64,000 bases of DNA from positions 372,001-436,000 of the forward strand of contig CM047805.1 of the NCBI GenBank assembly GCA_026214975.1, in the 5' to 3' direction. Numbering within the stretch: position 1 is the stretch's first letter; each line of letters starts with the position of its first letter. The notes under the pieces are model-generated. The model was given only the letters and a program-made list of their open reading frames with translations. It searched no databases and was not told the origin of the DNA. This DNA is from Gentiana macrophylla (lineage: Eukaryota > Streptophyta > Magnoliopsida > Gentianales > Gentianaceae). Position numbers and translations under genes: made by a program. This document shows positions 11,851-23,049 of the stretch, piece after piece.

Positions 11851-12049
11851 CAAGTTTTTGAGTGCAGTTGTTGAGGCGGTTACTGTCTTGATCTTACTGT
11901 CTTCAAAGCAGGTTGATCACAAACAATCTGAGCGAGGTTTAGCTTGCCCAATCACTTCTCGAGAAGAAAGATCCCGAATGTGCACGATTCTTATTAAAAA
12001 CAACGGTCAATTCGGATCTTTAGTGAGTTTACCGTGATATAAGGTTACT

Positions 12050-12270
12050 GATCTAACTTTGGAACAAACAGACATTCTCAGTAGATATATCGATTAGTAA
12101 GTTTAACCTTCCCAACACCTTTTGCATAAGAAACAGAACCATCGCTAGTCTTAATTTCAGTGAATTTGGTTGCATGGCATATATTGGGTAATAAGGTTTT
12201 ATTACCGACTATATGGGAAGACGCCCCGAATCAACAATCCAAGTCTCATTACTAAGAGGTGAGTAAAATA
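12050..12270 (-). pseudogene. Copia protease of D2, frameshifted at the active site
   Basis: On - near 12215-12245 the bases code for a DSG triad followed, after a one-base loss, by a SHIVGNKTLLPN-like run. This is the copia aspartic protease with its active-site triplet. It lies between gag and integrase as expected. Confidence 0.65.
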
Positions 12271-12358
12271 TACTGTTTTAGCATGAGTGGCCATTTCAAT
12301 GGGGGGCTACCTTCCGATCTTTGAGCAATAAAGGCTTTAAATGCAAAGAACCGAGCAT

Positions 12359-13226
12359 TCACTTCTTCATCATTCTCCTCTTCACCGACAAGTTTGCCTT
12401 GACTTTCCTGGTTGGTTTTGAGGTTTTAGAGGGGTTAGGTTTGCCATGTAGCTTCCAACAATTGTCCTTGGTGTGATTTGTGCGTTTGCGGTGATCACGA
12501 ATGCTTTTCGGCTTTCTTAGTAGGCTTCTCCTGTAAGTCTCATTAACCTTCAAAGAGGCGACTACCTTGATAGGGTTGTCGGCGAGGAAGTTCAAGGCAA
12601 CATCACTTTCCTCTCTGCTTTCCTCATGTTTGACCTCAAAGAAACATGGATTTGAGATTTGGAAGAGGTTTAGTAGCAAGAATTCTACCTCGACATCATC
12701 AAGAGTAGGATTCATCCATGAAGGAATTTGAATACTCTCTTTTCTCAATAATGTCTTTAAAGAGTGCAACATCTTTAACATCATTCCAGGGTGAGTTTCC
12801 AACATATCTAGGTGTTGCCATGCCTTAGATAGTTGATTAAAGTATTGAGTTACTGAGACATATCCCCTTGTCTCGCAATTTTGAATCTGAGCTTGAGTTC
12901 ATAGACTTGGATGTATTGTCCTTTTTTGAGTAAAGGTCTCTGGCATTGTCCTGCATTTCCTTAGCGATGTCATACATCATGAAGTTCTCACTGATCTCTT
13001 TTGTCATAGACCTCGTGAGGATGGTCATGACTTGGTTATTTTCTGTCCCATGCTTCAAACTTGGGGTCGGTTTGTGAGGCGAGTTTTGGAACCAGATGAG
13101 ATATCCCATCTTGCCCTGGCCGGAGATATACATTTTCATAGACCTTGACCATAGCAAGTAATTGTTACCATCAAGTTTATGATTTGTAAAAGAAGAGTGT
13201 TCGATTATCCCGTCTGCTTGAGGCAC
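12359..13226 (-). pseudogene. Copia gag of D2
   Basis: The first piece (12837-13226, 129 residues) starts at a plausible gag ATG and contains 'KLDGNNYLLWSRSMKMYISGQGKMGYL', the conserved N-terminal core of copia gag. The second piece (12359-12805) carries the basic C-terminal half with 'TKDNCWKLHGKP', a remnant of the CCHC zinc knuckle. A frameshift joins them. Gag would form the virus-like particle. Confidence 0.85.
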
Positions 13227-13316
13227 TGTGAGTCTCTCAAGAAGATGAAACTTTAGATAATGTTGACATTTTTCCGAAAAGAACCGAGTTTTGCGTGGAT
13301 TTTAGAACTCAATGAA

Positions 13317-13328
13317 GGCTCGATACCA
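13317..13328 (-). other. Primer binding site of D2
   Basis: The - strand reads TGGTATCGAGCC directly after the LTR. It is one deletion away from TGGTATCAGAGCC, the tRNA-iMet primer site. Confidence 0.8.
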
Positions 13329-13705
13329 TGAAGAGAGTTTGAGAATGTGATAAACACAAGAGTAAACTTCAACTTATCTTTTATTCATTGATAATGAAGG
13401 AGTATAAATAGATACAATTTGGAGAGAGACTAGCTAGCTAGGCGGCCACTTGAGTATGTAGATGTGGGCGGCACAAAAGCAAAAAGTAAAAGTACAATCT
13501 ATGTCTATGTCTATGACATAAAGTAAACTAGAGTTTGACATATTAATTGTTTATATGTATCACAATTAATATGTCTTTTACAAATAAATAAAGTGTACAA
13601 ATAAAGTTATGCACGACATATCTGCTTTGTGATCATGAGGATCGGCAGAATGATCGCGATCACCTGCTTGAGCCTCAAGAGATCTTTGAGTGATATATTT
13701 CCACA
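13329..13705 (-). repeat. 5' LTR of D2
   Basis: Direct repeat of 8637-9002. It carries a short 'atgtctatgtctatg' expansion (13500-13514) absent from the other copy. Confidence 0.93.
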
Positions 13706-14487
13706 TAAGGAATGTCTAGCTCTCAAGAATCTTTGCAAAGTGGGAGTAAATGTGTTATTCCGAGAGAGCATGATATCCAGATTATAAGATACGATCGTTA
13801 ATGTATTGACACTCGAGATACGATCGTATGGATATTATTACAGCGATAGGATTGTAAGTTACATGGTAACTGCTTCACATGAAAGGTAGTAGTCATTGCT
13901 TTTGACTTTTCCAATGATTGGGGGTCACGGTGTGTTGCTAGACGCTATCCCGTGATCGTTAGGTATGAAGGGCATTTTAGTAAATTGCACTTTGTATCTA
14001 CGGCCAACATATTCGTAATCCTATCGGGTCACACACATATGAACATCGAGTCGGATTAAAATGCAGTTATAGTTGATAACCAAATAAGGAAAGTTTATCT
14101 CTAGGCTATAAAGGTTATAGTGGTAAATCAATATGGTGGTATTTATTTATTATGAATAAATAAAATACAAGATATTAATTATATATATAAATTATATTAA
14201 TTAAAGAATATTCCGGAAGTCAATTAATTGACTAATGGGGCGCCATCTTTGAGTGTATAAGATACACTTGGATTGTGCACTTTAATTAATAAGATTACCA
14301 TAATATTAATATGAGATATTAATTGATTTTGGAAAAATAGATTTATGGTAATAAGATAATTATATTCAATACAAGATATTGACAAAATTAATTATCATTA
14401 AAGAGATAAATCAATCTTGAAGATTTTTTTTTTTTTATGGAAAAAAGTTTTCTTCTCCTCCACACATCATATGGGGCGCCACCTCCT

Positions 14488-14497
14488 CTATATAAAT
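14488..14497 (+). promoter_or_regulatory. TATA box of family C LTR (second copy)
   Basis: The sequence ctatataaat, followed by 'gtgtcaaactcttttgta', matches the first copy in position. Confidence 0.6.
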
Positions 14498-14866
14498 GAA
14501 GTGGGTGTCAAACTCTTTTGTACATCACAATTGCAAGAGCTCATAGTTCTTGTGTAAAATAGAGAGCAAGCCATAGTGAGTTTGTGAGGGAGGAAAAAGG
14601 CCGGTCTAGCAACCGAAGTTTTCCAAAGAGCAATCAAGGAGAGATTCCGGCAAGGGTTTCGTGTGGATTAGCGATAGAGGCCGGACGCGTGGACGGCTTG
14701 CGCACTGAACTACTCTCCGTTGACGGTCAAAGCGACGATCTTATAGATCATCTGAGGTATAACCTTCAAACTACTTAACGTGTTTATTGCATTAAACGAA
14801 GAACGATCTAGTAAAAGAAAATCAAATTTTAAATTCCGCTGCGTTAAACTAGTGATTTCTTAACAG

Positions 14867-14878
14867 TGGTATCAGAGA
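14867..14878 (+). other. Primer binding site of family C (tRNA-iMet type)
   Basis: The sequence tggtatcagaga begins 1 nt after the LTR end. It matches the initiator-Met primer site at its first 11 bases. Confidence 0.85.
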
Positions 14879-15294
14879 CAGACTTCAAGCTTAAGCAATA
14901 AGCATAATTTAATTGCGTAGTATTTAATCGATAGATGCAAGATTTAAATCACAAAACGTTAAAAAAAAAGGGTTTATGGGGGGCTCGGACGACTGGCGGC
15001 GGCCCCCTCCCTCGGCGGCGGTGGCCTTCGGACTACCGTCCATCGGCTCTCTTCTTCCAATGGGGAGATCGACCCTTTTCGTTTTGTGATATTTATTGTG
15101 CATAGATATCTCGTTTGTTTAGTTGTGTCATATGGCCAACCAATGGTTCAAATAGTTTGGACCATTGGGAAACCATATGGCATGTTGGCCTTTCCAAATT
15201 TTGATTTGGAATAGACCTAGGCCCTTTTCAAATATTTGATTTGTAAAAGGCCTAGGCCTAGGCCACTTACAAAATTTTGATTTTGGAAAGTGGC
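14879..15294 (+). other. Family C internal leader, cut off by the Tat element
   Basis: Non-coding. It holds a G/C-rich patch (14975-15040, 'ctggcggcggccccctccctcggcggcgg') and a diverged direct repeat around 'aaaattttgatttggaa.aggcctaggcc' (15190-15290). It ends abruptly at the TGATGAT start of the Tat LTR. Confidence 0.6.
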
Positions 15295-15917
15295 TGATGA
15301 TATAAATAATGTCGCCACCGTCTAGTCCTGGAAAGAGCCTATGGTTCACCACGCCTGAGGTAGGTCCGCGACCACAGCAACGGCGACGCCAATGATATCT
15401 AGTAAAGGCCGCTACCATCAACCCCTCCTAGAGCGTCGCCAGGGCTAGAGGGCCGGATCGAGGCCTTGGATCGAAGGCCCTTAAAGGGTCGCATGAGACT
15501 TGAGAAGAAACAGGGAGCAAAGGCAAGGAACAGTGTTGGCGGCCCCAGGGATCCCGAAGGATCGCCGCCCAGATATTATACCCACTTGCTGCTAGATACT
15601 TTACCCACTTGTGGTTAGATATTTAGTGTTTGCTTAACTATTAAGTAAGATTAGTGACTAAGCTGCTTCGCAGCACTTGTCCATTACTTGGCTCCTAAGA
15701 TTTCTCTTCCTATAAAAGGAAGTCTTGTGTAACCCAATTACCACACACAATATATAATAGAAAAACAAGGAAAAGCTCTGCAGAAATACTATCTCCCCCA
15801 ACCCCTATCGCCACCGCAAAACCTCCGGCTAACATACACTAAAATCTCCAACAGATAAGCCAGATATCCACTAAGAACATCCATCGTCGCGCCACCGTGA
15901 TGATTTCTGCATCATCA
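15295..15917 (+). repeat. 5' LTR of Tat element
   Basis: 623 bp, starting TGATGATATAAATAATG and ending TGCATCATCA, so its termini form a TGATGA/TCATCA inverted repeat. It contains 'cctataaaaggaagtc' (15710-15725), a good TATA box. The first 262 bp differ from the 3' LTR at two bases, both transitions. Confidence 0.93.
15711..15720 (+). promoter_or_regulatory. TATA box of Tat LTR
   Basis: The sequence ctataaaagg lies about 200 bp before the LTR end, as expected for a U3 promoter driving gag-pol. Confidence 0.7.
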
Positions 15918-15919
15918 GT

Positions 15920-15936
15920 TGGCTCCGTTACCGGGA
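15920..15936 (+). other. Primer binding site of Tat element
   Basis: The sequence tggctccgttaccggga begins 2 nt after the LTR. It resembles the tRNA-Asp site TGGCGCCGTTGCCGGGG but differs at several bases, so the cognate tRNA is uncertain. The phrase 'tttctgcatcatcag' spanning the LTR end is repeated at 15962-15976. Confidence 0.7.
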
Positions 15937-16208
15937 AGCGGTTAATCTAAAAGGAGGTCCGTTTCTGCATCATCAGAAGGCTGATCAAGAGCTCATACCG
16001 AAAAAGAGGCAATCTTACAAAGAAAGCCCTCAAACCGCTTTTGTTTTTATTCCCTTATCAAAGAAATCATTCAAAAAGGTGACCTTTTCTACTTCAAAAG
16101 CCCCCATCAAGACAAAGCCCCTTTTAAGCAAATCATTTCCATAGGAATAACATACACAAATAAACCTTTCTTGCCGCTATTCTTCCCCTAAAAAGCCACC
16201 CCACAGAG

Positions 16209-18143
16209 ATGGTAGGAAGTAAAGGACACATAATACCCCAAACCCCCGTAAAAGGTGTTATGCTGCATCAGACTCGTGGAGAGGGCGTGGGAGAAACGGT
16301 TGACAATCTCCCAGCAGAAAGAGAGGGATCGCAAAGAGGGGTCCTGGCACCCAGCGACGCTCGAAATGTCATTAATCAAAAAGCCAAGTCAAAAGAGGCT
16401 ATTGCTACCCTTGACGAGGCTCGCCGAGAAAGAGAAAGGTCACAGGGGAGCCAAAGACCGACCCCGGAGGGAGGACTAGGTTCTCAGGAGGACCTAGAGA
16501 TAGCAGAAATGAGAGAATATGCGAGGTACGCGGAAACCATGTATCTCACCAACTCTCGTCTTGTGGCTAAGGGCCAGGCCCCAATGTCGATTCGACCCCC
16601 GAATCCTCCCAGAAATGAAACCGCTCCTGCGGTCTTAGACAAAGGTCGCCAGAGCCAAATTCAACAGATCGATATAGAGGAGAGTGTACACTCTTCGGGT
16701 CGCAACGGACCGAGGAGAGATATTCCACAAACTTCGGCCCGCCAAGATCGCGATCATCAAAAAGGAAAGAGGGCCGATAAAGAATCCACTTTCAAAGGTT
16801 TAGTGAGAAGGACAAGGCCTCGGCCCCAAGTCGCCTCGGCCTTCCCGGGAGAAGCACCCATTCAAAGAGATAGACACGCGCGCAGATGCGCGCGCGATCA
16901 TCGAGAGAAAAAGGGCCCGCCAAGAAGGATCGCGAGATCTGGGAATCGAGAGCACGAGCGGAGCGAGCCGATACGCAACACGATCGCGACCAAGGTTCGA
17001 CCCTATCTTGGCAGAACAGATGGAGGTAATGAAGAAAGAGCTCGCAGAATTAAAAAAGGCGAGGCCAGTCGAGAAAGTCGCCCCAATCTCGGGAATCGAC
17101 GTGCTCGCTAGGAGGATCACAGAAACGCTGCCTCCCAGCAGAGAAAAGGTTAGTTATCCCAGTTATAATTATTACAACGGGAACTCATGCCCAAACGACT
17201 GGCTCACCGCGTTCCAGGGTCGCATCACCCTTGCCACACAAAATAAGTCCGCATGGTGCATTGCTTTGGTCGGTAGCATGCAAGATAGAGCTGCGTCCTG
17301 GATACGCGGGCTTCCTCGCGGCTCAGTTGAAAGTTGGGAAGATTTATCGGAAAAATTTGTCAGAGAATTTGAATCGGCAAGCCGACCAAAGAAAACCATC
17401 GAGGACCTGTATGAAGTTCGTATGGGAGGACATGAGTCGGGAAAAGAGTATTATTCTGACGATTCATCGTAACATATGTTCGACGAAAACATCCCGGACG
17501 ACGCGGTCATAACGCGCTTCTCACCGGAATCGCCAAAGGCCCGATGAAGATCGAATTCAATCTGCGGCCCCCCAAAGCGGGTCTCAGGGAGATGTTAGAA
17601 AGGGCAAGAATGATGGGGGTCAGCGAAGCACCATCCTCAGGGAAAACAAAACCTAAGGCAGAGCCACGTTCACCAAAGGAGGATCGCACGGATGATCGTA
17701 AGAGGGAAAAGGGTCGAGAGGCTAATCGTGATCGCGAAGTAAAGAAACCATACAAATTCAGCGAGGACAACTTTACCCCGCTCAACACCAAAGCATCCCA
17801 AATACTGTTTGAGATTCGTGAACATTTTGACAAACCCAAGCCTATGCGGGGCGATCCCGACAGTCGCGATAAATCCAAATACTGCGACTATCACAGGGAC
17901 CATGGTCATATCACCGATGAATGCTTCACCCTGAGGCGCGAGATAGAAAGGCTGATCCGTGAGGACCAAAGAATAAATATAAGCGAGGAACAAACGCACC
18001 AGTCAAGGACGCCAACCCCGCGTTTATCAGAGAGAGGTTCAGGTCATCCATGGGAATATTCCCAGCAACCATCAACTGAAATCTCAGATAAACCAAATCA
18101 ATACCCGCGGCTTCGAGAAACAGATAGTGTTGGGAGAGAATGA
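16209..18143 (+). pseudogene. Tat gag, frameshifted
   Basis: Starts at ATG 16209 and runs 300 residues of charged, low-complexity N-terminal sequence. It shifts frame near 17000 into a 154-residue piece (17008-17472) holding the retrotransposon gag core ('CIALVGSMQDRAASWIRGL', 'WEDLSEKFVREF'), then shifts near 17480-17540 into a last piece (17544-18143). That piece carries a short zinc-binding run, KYCDYHRDHGHITDEC, followed by 'LRREIERLI', typical of Tat gag. At least two frameshifts separate the pieces. It would form the particle and bind the genomic RNA. Confidence 0.88.
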
Positions 18144-18894
18144 GAAAGGGATCATATTTACGAAAAGTGAGCTGACAACAGTCAGCGGCCCTATGGAAAT
18201 ACCCCTCGTCATAAAGGTAGGAGTGAATGACAAGCATGGCGTCAATCGAGTAATGGTCGACACTGGGGCTGGCCGCGACATCATCTATTTCGACTGTTTA
18301 AAACAGATCGGATTCGGGGAGGCCAAGTTAAAACCCTACCTTGGGGTGCTCGAGGGTTTCACCAACGACACGGTGCGGGTCAAAGGCACGATCGACCTCA
18401 ACATCACTTTGGGTGATTATGAGCCCTGTCGAACGGAGGCAATAACTTTCTTGGTAATCGACCTCCCCTCTTACTACAACGTTATTTTGGGAATCCCAGC
18501 TATGAAGAAGTTTCAAATGGTAGCATCTGTTCCCCACCAAAGGGTCAAATTCCATGTGGGGGATGAAATCGGGGTTGCCACAAGCCGGCCCGGATCTTTC
18601 CTCGAATATATGACCAAGAACAGGGTCGACTCTAAGCGACCCCAAGTGGAGGGATTCAACGTGGCTTCGGATCAGATCGCTGTGATAAGAGAGGTCCCGG
18701 TGGGAATAGTAGAAGTTGAGACGTTGCAAATCCGAGACGAGCCCGATTTCACTACCGAGGATGAACTGGTCGAGGTTATCATAAATAACGAGCACCCAAA
18801 TCAAATGATAAAAATAGGGTCGCAAACAACCCAGAAAGACAGGGAGGAGCCGATCGAGCTTACGAGGCAAACTTGGGCGCCGCTCGGGAGGTAA
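18127..18894 (+). CDS. Tat aspartic protease domain
   Basis: 255-residue open frame. The retropepsin active site VMVDTGAGRDII lies at residues 42-53 with catalytic Asp45, and 'YYNVILGIPAM' near residue 120 is the conserved flap-to-second-glycine region. It overlaps the end of gag by 17 bp in another frame, so a frameshift or fusion with gag is expected in the active parent. It continues toward RT with a stop at 18892. The protease would cut the Gag-Pol polyprotein. Confidence 0.85.
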   Translation: MLGENEKGIIFTKSELTTVSGPMEIPLVIKVGVNDKHGVNRVMVDTGAGRDIIYFDCLKQIGFGEAKLKPYLGVLEGFTNDTVRVKGTIDLNITLGDYEPCRTEAITFLVIDLPSYYNVILGIPAMKKFQMVASVPHQRVKFHVGDEIGVATSRPGSFLEYMTKNRVDSKRPQVEGFNVASDQIAVIREVPVGIVEVETLQIRDEPDFTTEDELVEVIINNEHPNQMIKIGSQTTQKDREEPIELTRQTWAPLGR

Positions 18895-18989
18895 CCGATA
18901 TGAGGCGTGGAGTCGGAGGTCGCCTACATAATCTTAGTGTCGACCCCAACTTCAAACCGATACAACAAAGGCGCGTCAATTCTCTGAGA

Positions 18990-20060
18990 GAAAAGAGGTC
19001 GCGATAAAAACTGAGGTCGAGAAACTTTTAGCAGCGGGCATAATCAAGGAGCTTCAGTATCCCACCTGGCTGGCAAACGTAGTAATGGTAAAAAAGCACA
19101 ACGGCAAGTGGCGGATGTGCGTCGACTTCACCGATCTGAACAAGGCTTGCCCCAAAGACCCTACGCGTTGCCCGAATTGACAAGATGGTTGATGGGATCG
19201 CGGTTTTTGAGACCCTAAGCTTTACGGGCGCCTATTCGGCTATCACCAGGTCAAAATGGCCAACGAGGACAAAGAGCTAAAGGCCTTCAGGGCCGCCGGC
19301 GGGTTATATTACTACGAAATGATGCCATTTGGTCTAAAGAACGCAAGTTCAACCTATCAAAGAATGGTGAACAGAGTTTTTGGCACGCAGATAGGCAAGA
19401 ACATGGAGGCTTACATTGATGACATGGTCGTGAAATCAAGTCGCCAGGATCACCTGGTGGACCTTCGCGAAACCTTTGCAAATGTAAAAAATCACTCGAT
19501 GAAGCTAAACCCCGCCAAATGTACCTTTGGGGTCCAATCAGGAAAATTTTTGGGCTTCATGGTGAGTCAAAGGGGGATTGAGGCCAACCCCGAAAAAATC
19601 GAGGCGTTGATAAATATGAGTGAGCCAACTAGCATCAAGGAGGTACAAAGGCTGAACGGAAGAATAATAGCCATGGGAAGGTTTATCTCAAAATCCGCTG
19701 AGAAGAGCCTACCTTTCTTCAAAATCCTGAGGGGGAATAAAACCTTTTCTTGGACAGAAGAGTGCTCGCAGGCTTTCAGCGAACTCAAGGCCTACCTCTC
19801 AAGTCCGCCATTGCTTACTAGTCCCGCGGTCGGAGATGTGCTACTATTGTACCTAGCCGCCTCAGATAGGACAATCGCCGCAGCACTTGTCAAAGAAGAG
19901 GGTACCTCGCAGAGGCTTGTTTATTATGTTTCTAAGGCTTTAAGCCCTGTAGAAAGTCGTTATTTTAATATCGAAAAGTTGGCCTACTACGTTGTCATAG
20001 CTGCCCGGAAATTAAGGGCTTACTTTTCATCGCATTCAATTATTGTATTGTCAGACGCGT
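18990..20060 (+). pseudogene. Tat reverse transcriptase and first RNase H, frameshifted
   Basis: The RT N-terminal part (about 18990-19190) reads 'GIIKELQYPTWLANVVMVKKHNGKWRMCVDFTDLN' in pieces, then a one-base loss near 19180 shifts the frame. The 329-residue frame from 19256 holds 'MMPFGLKNASSTYQRMVNRVF' and the catalytic YIDD at residues 53-56. The gypsy RNase H follows at about residues 195-275 ('LYLAASDRTIAAALV', 'YFNIEKLAYYVVIAARKLRAYF'). The frame shifts again after 'IIVLSD'. Confidence 0.9.
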
Positions 20061-20289
20061 CGCATCGGCGAGTCCTCCTCCACAAGCCGGACACAGCCAG
20101 GTCGTGCATTACGTTGGGCCATCGAGCTCACCGAATTCGACATCCGCTACGAACCTCGAAAGGCTATCAAAGCACAAGCATTGCCCGATTTTATCGTCGA
20201 AACAAGTTTCAACGAAAATATGCGAAAGCACCTCGACACGAATAATAGCCTTGACAAGAGTACCACAAATGACGAGCCGAACGGCCAAG

Positions 20290-20670
20290 TCATTTGTTGG
20301 CAACTCTATGTCGATGGCGCCGCCAATCTTAAAGGTTGCGGTCGCGGGGATCATCTTACTAGAGCCTGGAACCTCAGAGGAAATTGAGAAGGACTTAAGG
20401 TTTAATTTCACCGCATCAAATAACCAGGCAGAGTATGAGGCGGTCATTGCAGACTTGAGCTCGCCAGAGCGATGAAGGTCGAAAATGTTCAAGTTTTCTG
20501 TGATTCACAATTGGTGGTTAATCAAGTGACGGGATCGTTTGGCATTCAACTGCGAGATTCTACAGAGGTATATAAATCTCGTCAAGAAGCTCGAGAGCGG
20601 ATTTAAATCTTGCAAGTTCACCAACATCCCCGAGAAGACAATCATAGAGTGACTATTTATCTAAACTAAC
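20290..20670 (+). pseudogene. Tat second (archaeal-type) RNase H, frameshifted
   Basis: Downstream of the first RNase H is a second RNase H signature: 'QLYVDGAANLKGCG' (first catalytic Asp), then in another frame 'NNQAEYEAVIADL' (catalytic Glu) and 'CDSQLVVNQV' (third acidic residue). A second RNase H between RT-RNase H and integrase is a known hallmark of the Tat lineage and distinguishes it from Athila and chromovirus elements. Frameshifts near 20340 and 20460 break it. Confidence 0.8.
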
Positions 20671-20701
20671 CAGCGAGGACGAAATTAGTAACCCATCGAT
20701 C

Positions 20702-22035
20702 TTGGTAGAATACCTGTCGGGCCCCGCCATCGACAAGGTCGAGGTAATGGACTTGCAATCCGCAAATCCTTGTTGGATTGATATCATAAATGATTATATC
20801 AATTCCGGAAGACTCCCCGATGATCCAAACGAGGCAAAAGCCCTGGTAAGAAGAGCTGCTAGATACACCATCTTAAGCGATGTTTTATATCGGCGTTCGT
20901 TCTCTAAACCTTTACTGAGATGTGTGCGACCTGAAGAGGTTGAGGGAATTCTCACCGAACTGCATGAAGGGTCGTGTGGCGGTCACCCGGCTAGTCGCAC
21001 CCTCGCACAAAAGATCTTACTGGCCGGATACTACTGGCCTAAAATCGCCGAGGACGCCAAGGCATATGCCAAGGCATGCGATGTATGTCAAAAATTCGCG
21101 GACATCCCCTGGCTACCCTCAGTCGAGCAAAGCATCGTCGTCGCCGCATGGCCATTCGACATGTGGGCCATCGATCTCGTTGGACCATTAAAAAAGGGTC
21201 GCTCCGGATGCGAATACGTGGTAGTCGCTGTTGATTATTTCACCAAGTGGATCGAGGCTAAAGCTCTGGTAAAAATCAGCACCAAAGACATAACCTATTT
21301 TCTACTCAATCAAGTATGGACAAGATTTGGCGTCCCCAGAGTAATAGTATCGGACCACGGACCTCAGTTCAGAGAGGAATTCGACACATTCTGCGAAGAA
21401 AATAACGTCAAGCATTGGCAGTCATCAGTATGCTATCCTCAGGGAAATGGTCAGGCTGAAAACGCAAACAAGCAGGTACTCCAGGTACTAAAAAAGAGCT
21501 TGGGCGATAAGGTGGGTAAATGGCCTGACCACCTCCCCGCGGCCTTATGGGCTCTCCGAACATCACGGAAAACAACTACAGGGGAAACTCCATTTGCTCT
21601 AACCTATGGATCCGAAGCTATGGCACCAGTGGAAATAGCCCTACCAAGTTTAAGGGTCGCATATTTTAGCGAGGCCGATAACCCGCTCAAGAGAAAGCTC
21701 GATCTTGATTTGGCTGAGGAAAGGCGAATTGAATGATATGGCCGTCTGCTCAATTACAAACAAGCCGCCAAGCGTCACCATGACAAGCACATTCGCGGGC
21801 ATCACTTCGCCGTAGGAGATTATGTTTCTGAAGAGACAAGCCACCGCCACACGAGGCCAAGAAGGAAAACTATCGGAAAACTCGGGAAGGCCCGAGAGAG
21901 ATCGCTCGAATAGTAAAAAAGGAACTTACGTACTAGCGATAACCAAGGTCGCGAGTACAACCGACCACTGGCATGCGGACAATCTGAAAAATATATCATA
22001 TGTAAGGCGTATGTGCGCCGCTGCATCTGAGCAGG
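20702..22035 (+). CDS. Tat integrase
   Basis: The open frame 20702-21736 (344 residues) holds the complete zinc-binding HHCC domain (H88, H95, C126, C129) and the catalytic triad: D158 in 'MWAIDLVGPL', D218 in 'VIVSDHGPQF', E253 in 'NGQAENANK', with D and E 34 residues apart. It is the best preserved pol domain. After the stop at 21734 the C-terminal part continues in other frames to about 22035 ('IVKKGTYVLA', 'RHHDKHIRGH'). It lacks a chromodomain, as expected for Tat. Confidence 0.92.
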
Positions 22036-22243
22036 GCATATGGAAAGGAAATCAAAATAAAAGAGCCATCTTCATTTATTAAGAAGTACAATTGTTTCCA
22101 ACAAATCTGCGGCCTACAATGCCTTTCGACAAAAAAAAAAAAGAAAAAAGAAAAAAAAAGAGAGGGTTACACTCTATCTAATGAGTGTACCTATAACGAT
22201 CCAAATGAATGCTTGGCACCTCGCTTAAGCCGCATAACCGTTA
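22036..22243 (+). other. Spacer after integrase with A-rich tract
   Basis: Non-coding. An adenine-rich purine run at 22128-22164 (aaaaaaaaaaaaagaaaaaagaaaaaaaaagagagg) separates convergent pol and antisense genes. It could act as an internal polypurine primer, but that is a guess. Confidence 0.4.
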
Positions 22244-22974
22244 TTAAAGAAGCAAAGGGAAGCGGCGATGTCGGTCCATAGAAACCGCAAAATTAACCGC
22301 TTCCCGGTGTATCAAGATCCCCCAATCAATATCAACATGATGATCGCGAATAGCATGCAAAAGCAAAGCTTCGGCTTCACTAACAGCCTCGTTATCCGTG
22401 GACAAGAGGGCGCGCGAGTTGATGAACCTTTTCCACTCATGATTGCTGCGAGAAAGATCAGACGCAGGTCCCAGTACACGAGGTCGCTCATAATCAGGAA
22501 AGAGCTCGCGTAGGGCTCGTCGCAAGCAAAATTGTCTACTTGACTCATCGGCAAGGTTCCAAGCGAGCTCATAATGGGATAAGGGGTCGATAGCGGGTAT
22601 ACCCAGGGCACCATTGATGGATTCCGGAGTAAAAATGACCGCGACGCCACGAAGGGTAATACAACTGGCAGTCCCCTCAGAAGCAACTTCAGACAAGATG
22701 GAATAGAACTCCCTCACTATTGAAAGATTGGGAAGTATTGATGAAGGTGGTGCAACAAAATCTGCCCACCCAGAGAAACGAACGCGCAGAAGAGAGCCGT
22801 CACCCTCGACCTTGCTCTGATTTAAACCCCTCTCCTTCGCAGGCTCAACCCACTCAAAATAGCGCCGAAAATGATCTTTAGCAACGTCGAGGCGATAAAG
22901 AAGAAAGGGGATACATCACGAATAGGACGGGCTTTATAAACACGCACTCTACCCTCTCCAGATGGAAGAGACAT
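22244..22974 (-). pseudogene. Antisense gene aORF2 of Tat element: plant-transposon-protein-like
   Basis: On - the start codon is at 22974-22972, 61 nt below a TATA box (23035-23044). The N-terminal reading frame shifts once near 22900. The rest (22244-22717, 157 residues) is open and contains 'VREFYSILSEV', 'LRGVAVIFTPESINGALGIP', 'WKRFINSRALL' and 'ILIHREAV'. The series FY, RG..V.F, IN..LG.P, W..FI is characteristic of the uncharacterised 'putative plant transposon protein' family (PF20167-like by eye). Its molecular function is unknown. It is convergent with integrase. Confidence 0.7.
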
Positions 22975-23034
22975 GGTTCTCGCAACAAGAATCTGCGCAA
23001 GAAAAAGGGTAAAAATGAAGTTAGCATGCCTCCT

Positions 23035-23044
23035 CCTTTTATAG
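23035..23044 (-). promoter_or_regulatory. TATA box of antisense gene aORF2
   Basis: The - strand reads CTATAAAAGG, a perfect plant TATA decamer, 61 nt before the ATG. aORF1 has CTATATAAGG at 62725-62734, so both antisense genes appear to have their own promoters. Confidence 0.7.
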
Positions 23045-23049
23045 CAGAG

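Larger units (their letters stand above)
8637..13705 (-). mobile_element. D2: Ty1/copia retrotransposon inserted in C LTR
   Basis: Minus-strand copia element with LTRs 8637-9002 and 13329-13705, target duplication TAAGG (8632-8636 and 13706-13710), primer site at 13317-13328 and polypurine tract at 9003-9013. The order on - is gag, protease, integrase, RT, RNase H. It is better preserved than D1 but each domain has frameshifts. The long open pieces (integrase 140 residues, gag 129 and 148 residues) suggest moderate age. Confidence 0.95.
7970..14865 (+). mobile_element. 5' LTR of second family C element, split by D2
   Basis: Starts TGTTGGAAAGGTGTCC and ends TTTCTTAACA, immediately upstream of the primer site. 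Removing D2 and one target duplication leaves about 1.82 kb of LTR. A TATA box lies at 14488-14497. The element body continues from 14866 but is itself interrupted at 15295 by the Tat element. A 1.8-kb LTR with an iMet primer site is compatible with a copia lineage, but no coding sequence of C is present to prove it. Confidence 0.85.

Noticed and set aside
14584..14778. 64-residue frame in the second family C LTR
   Set aside because: Lies downstream of the LTR TATA box in the R-U5 region; disrupted in the first copy and without motif.
16800..17120. Minus-strand frame opposite Tat gag
   Set aside because: Shadow of the GC-rich gag coding strand; no domain.
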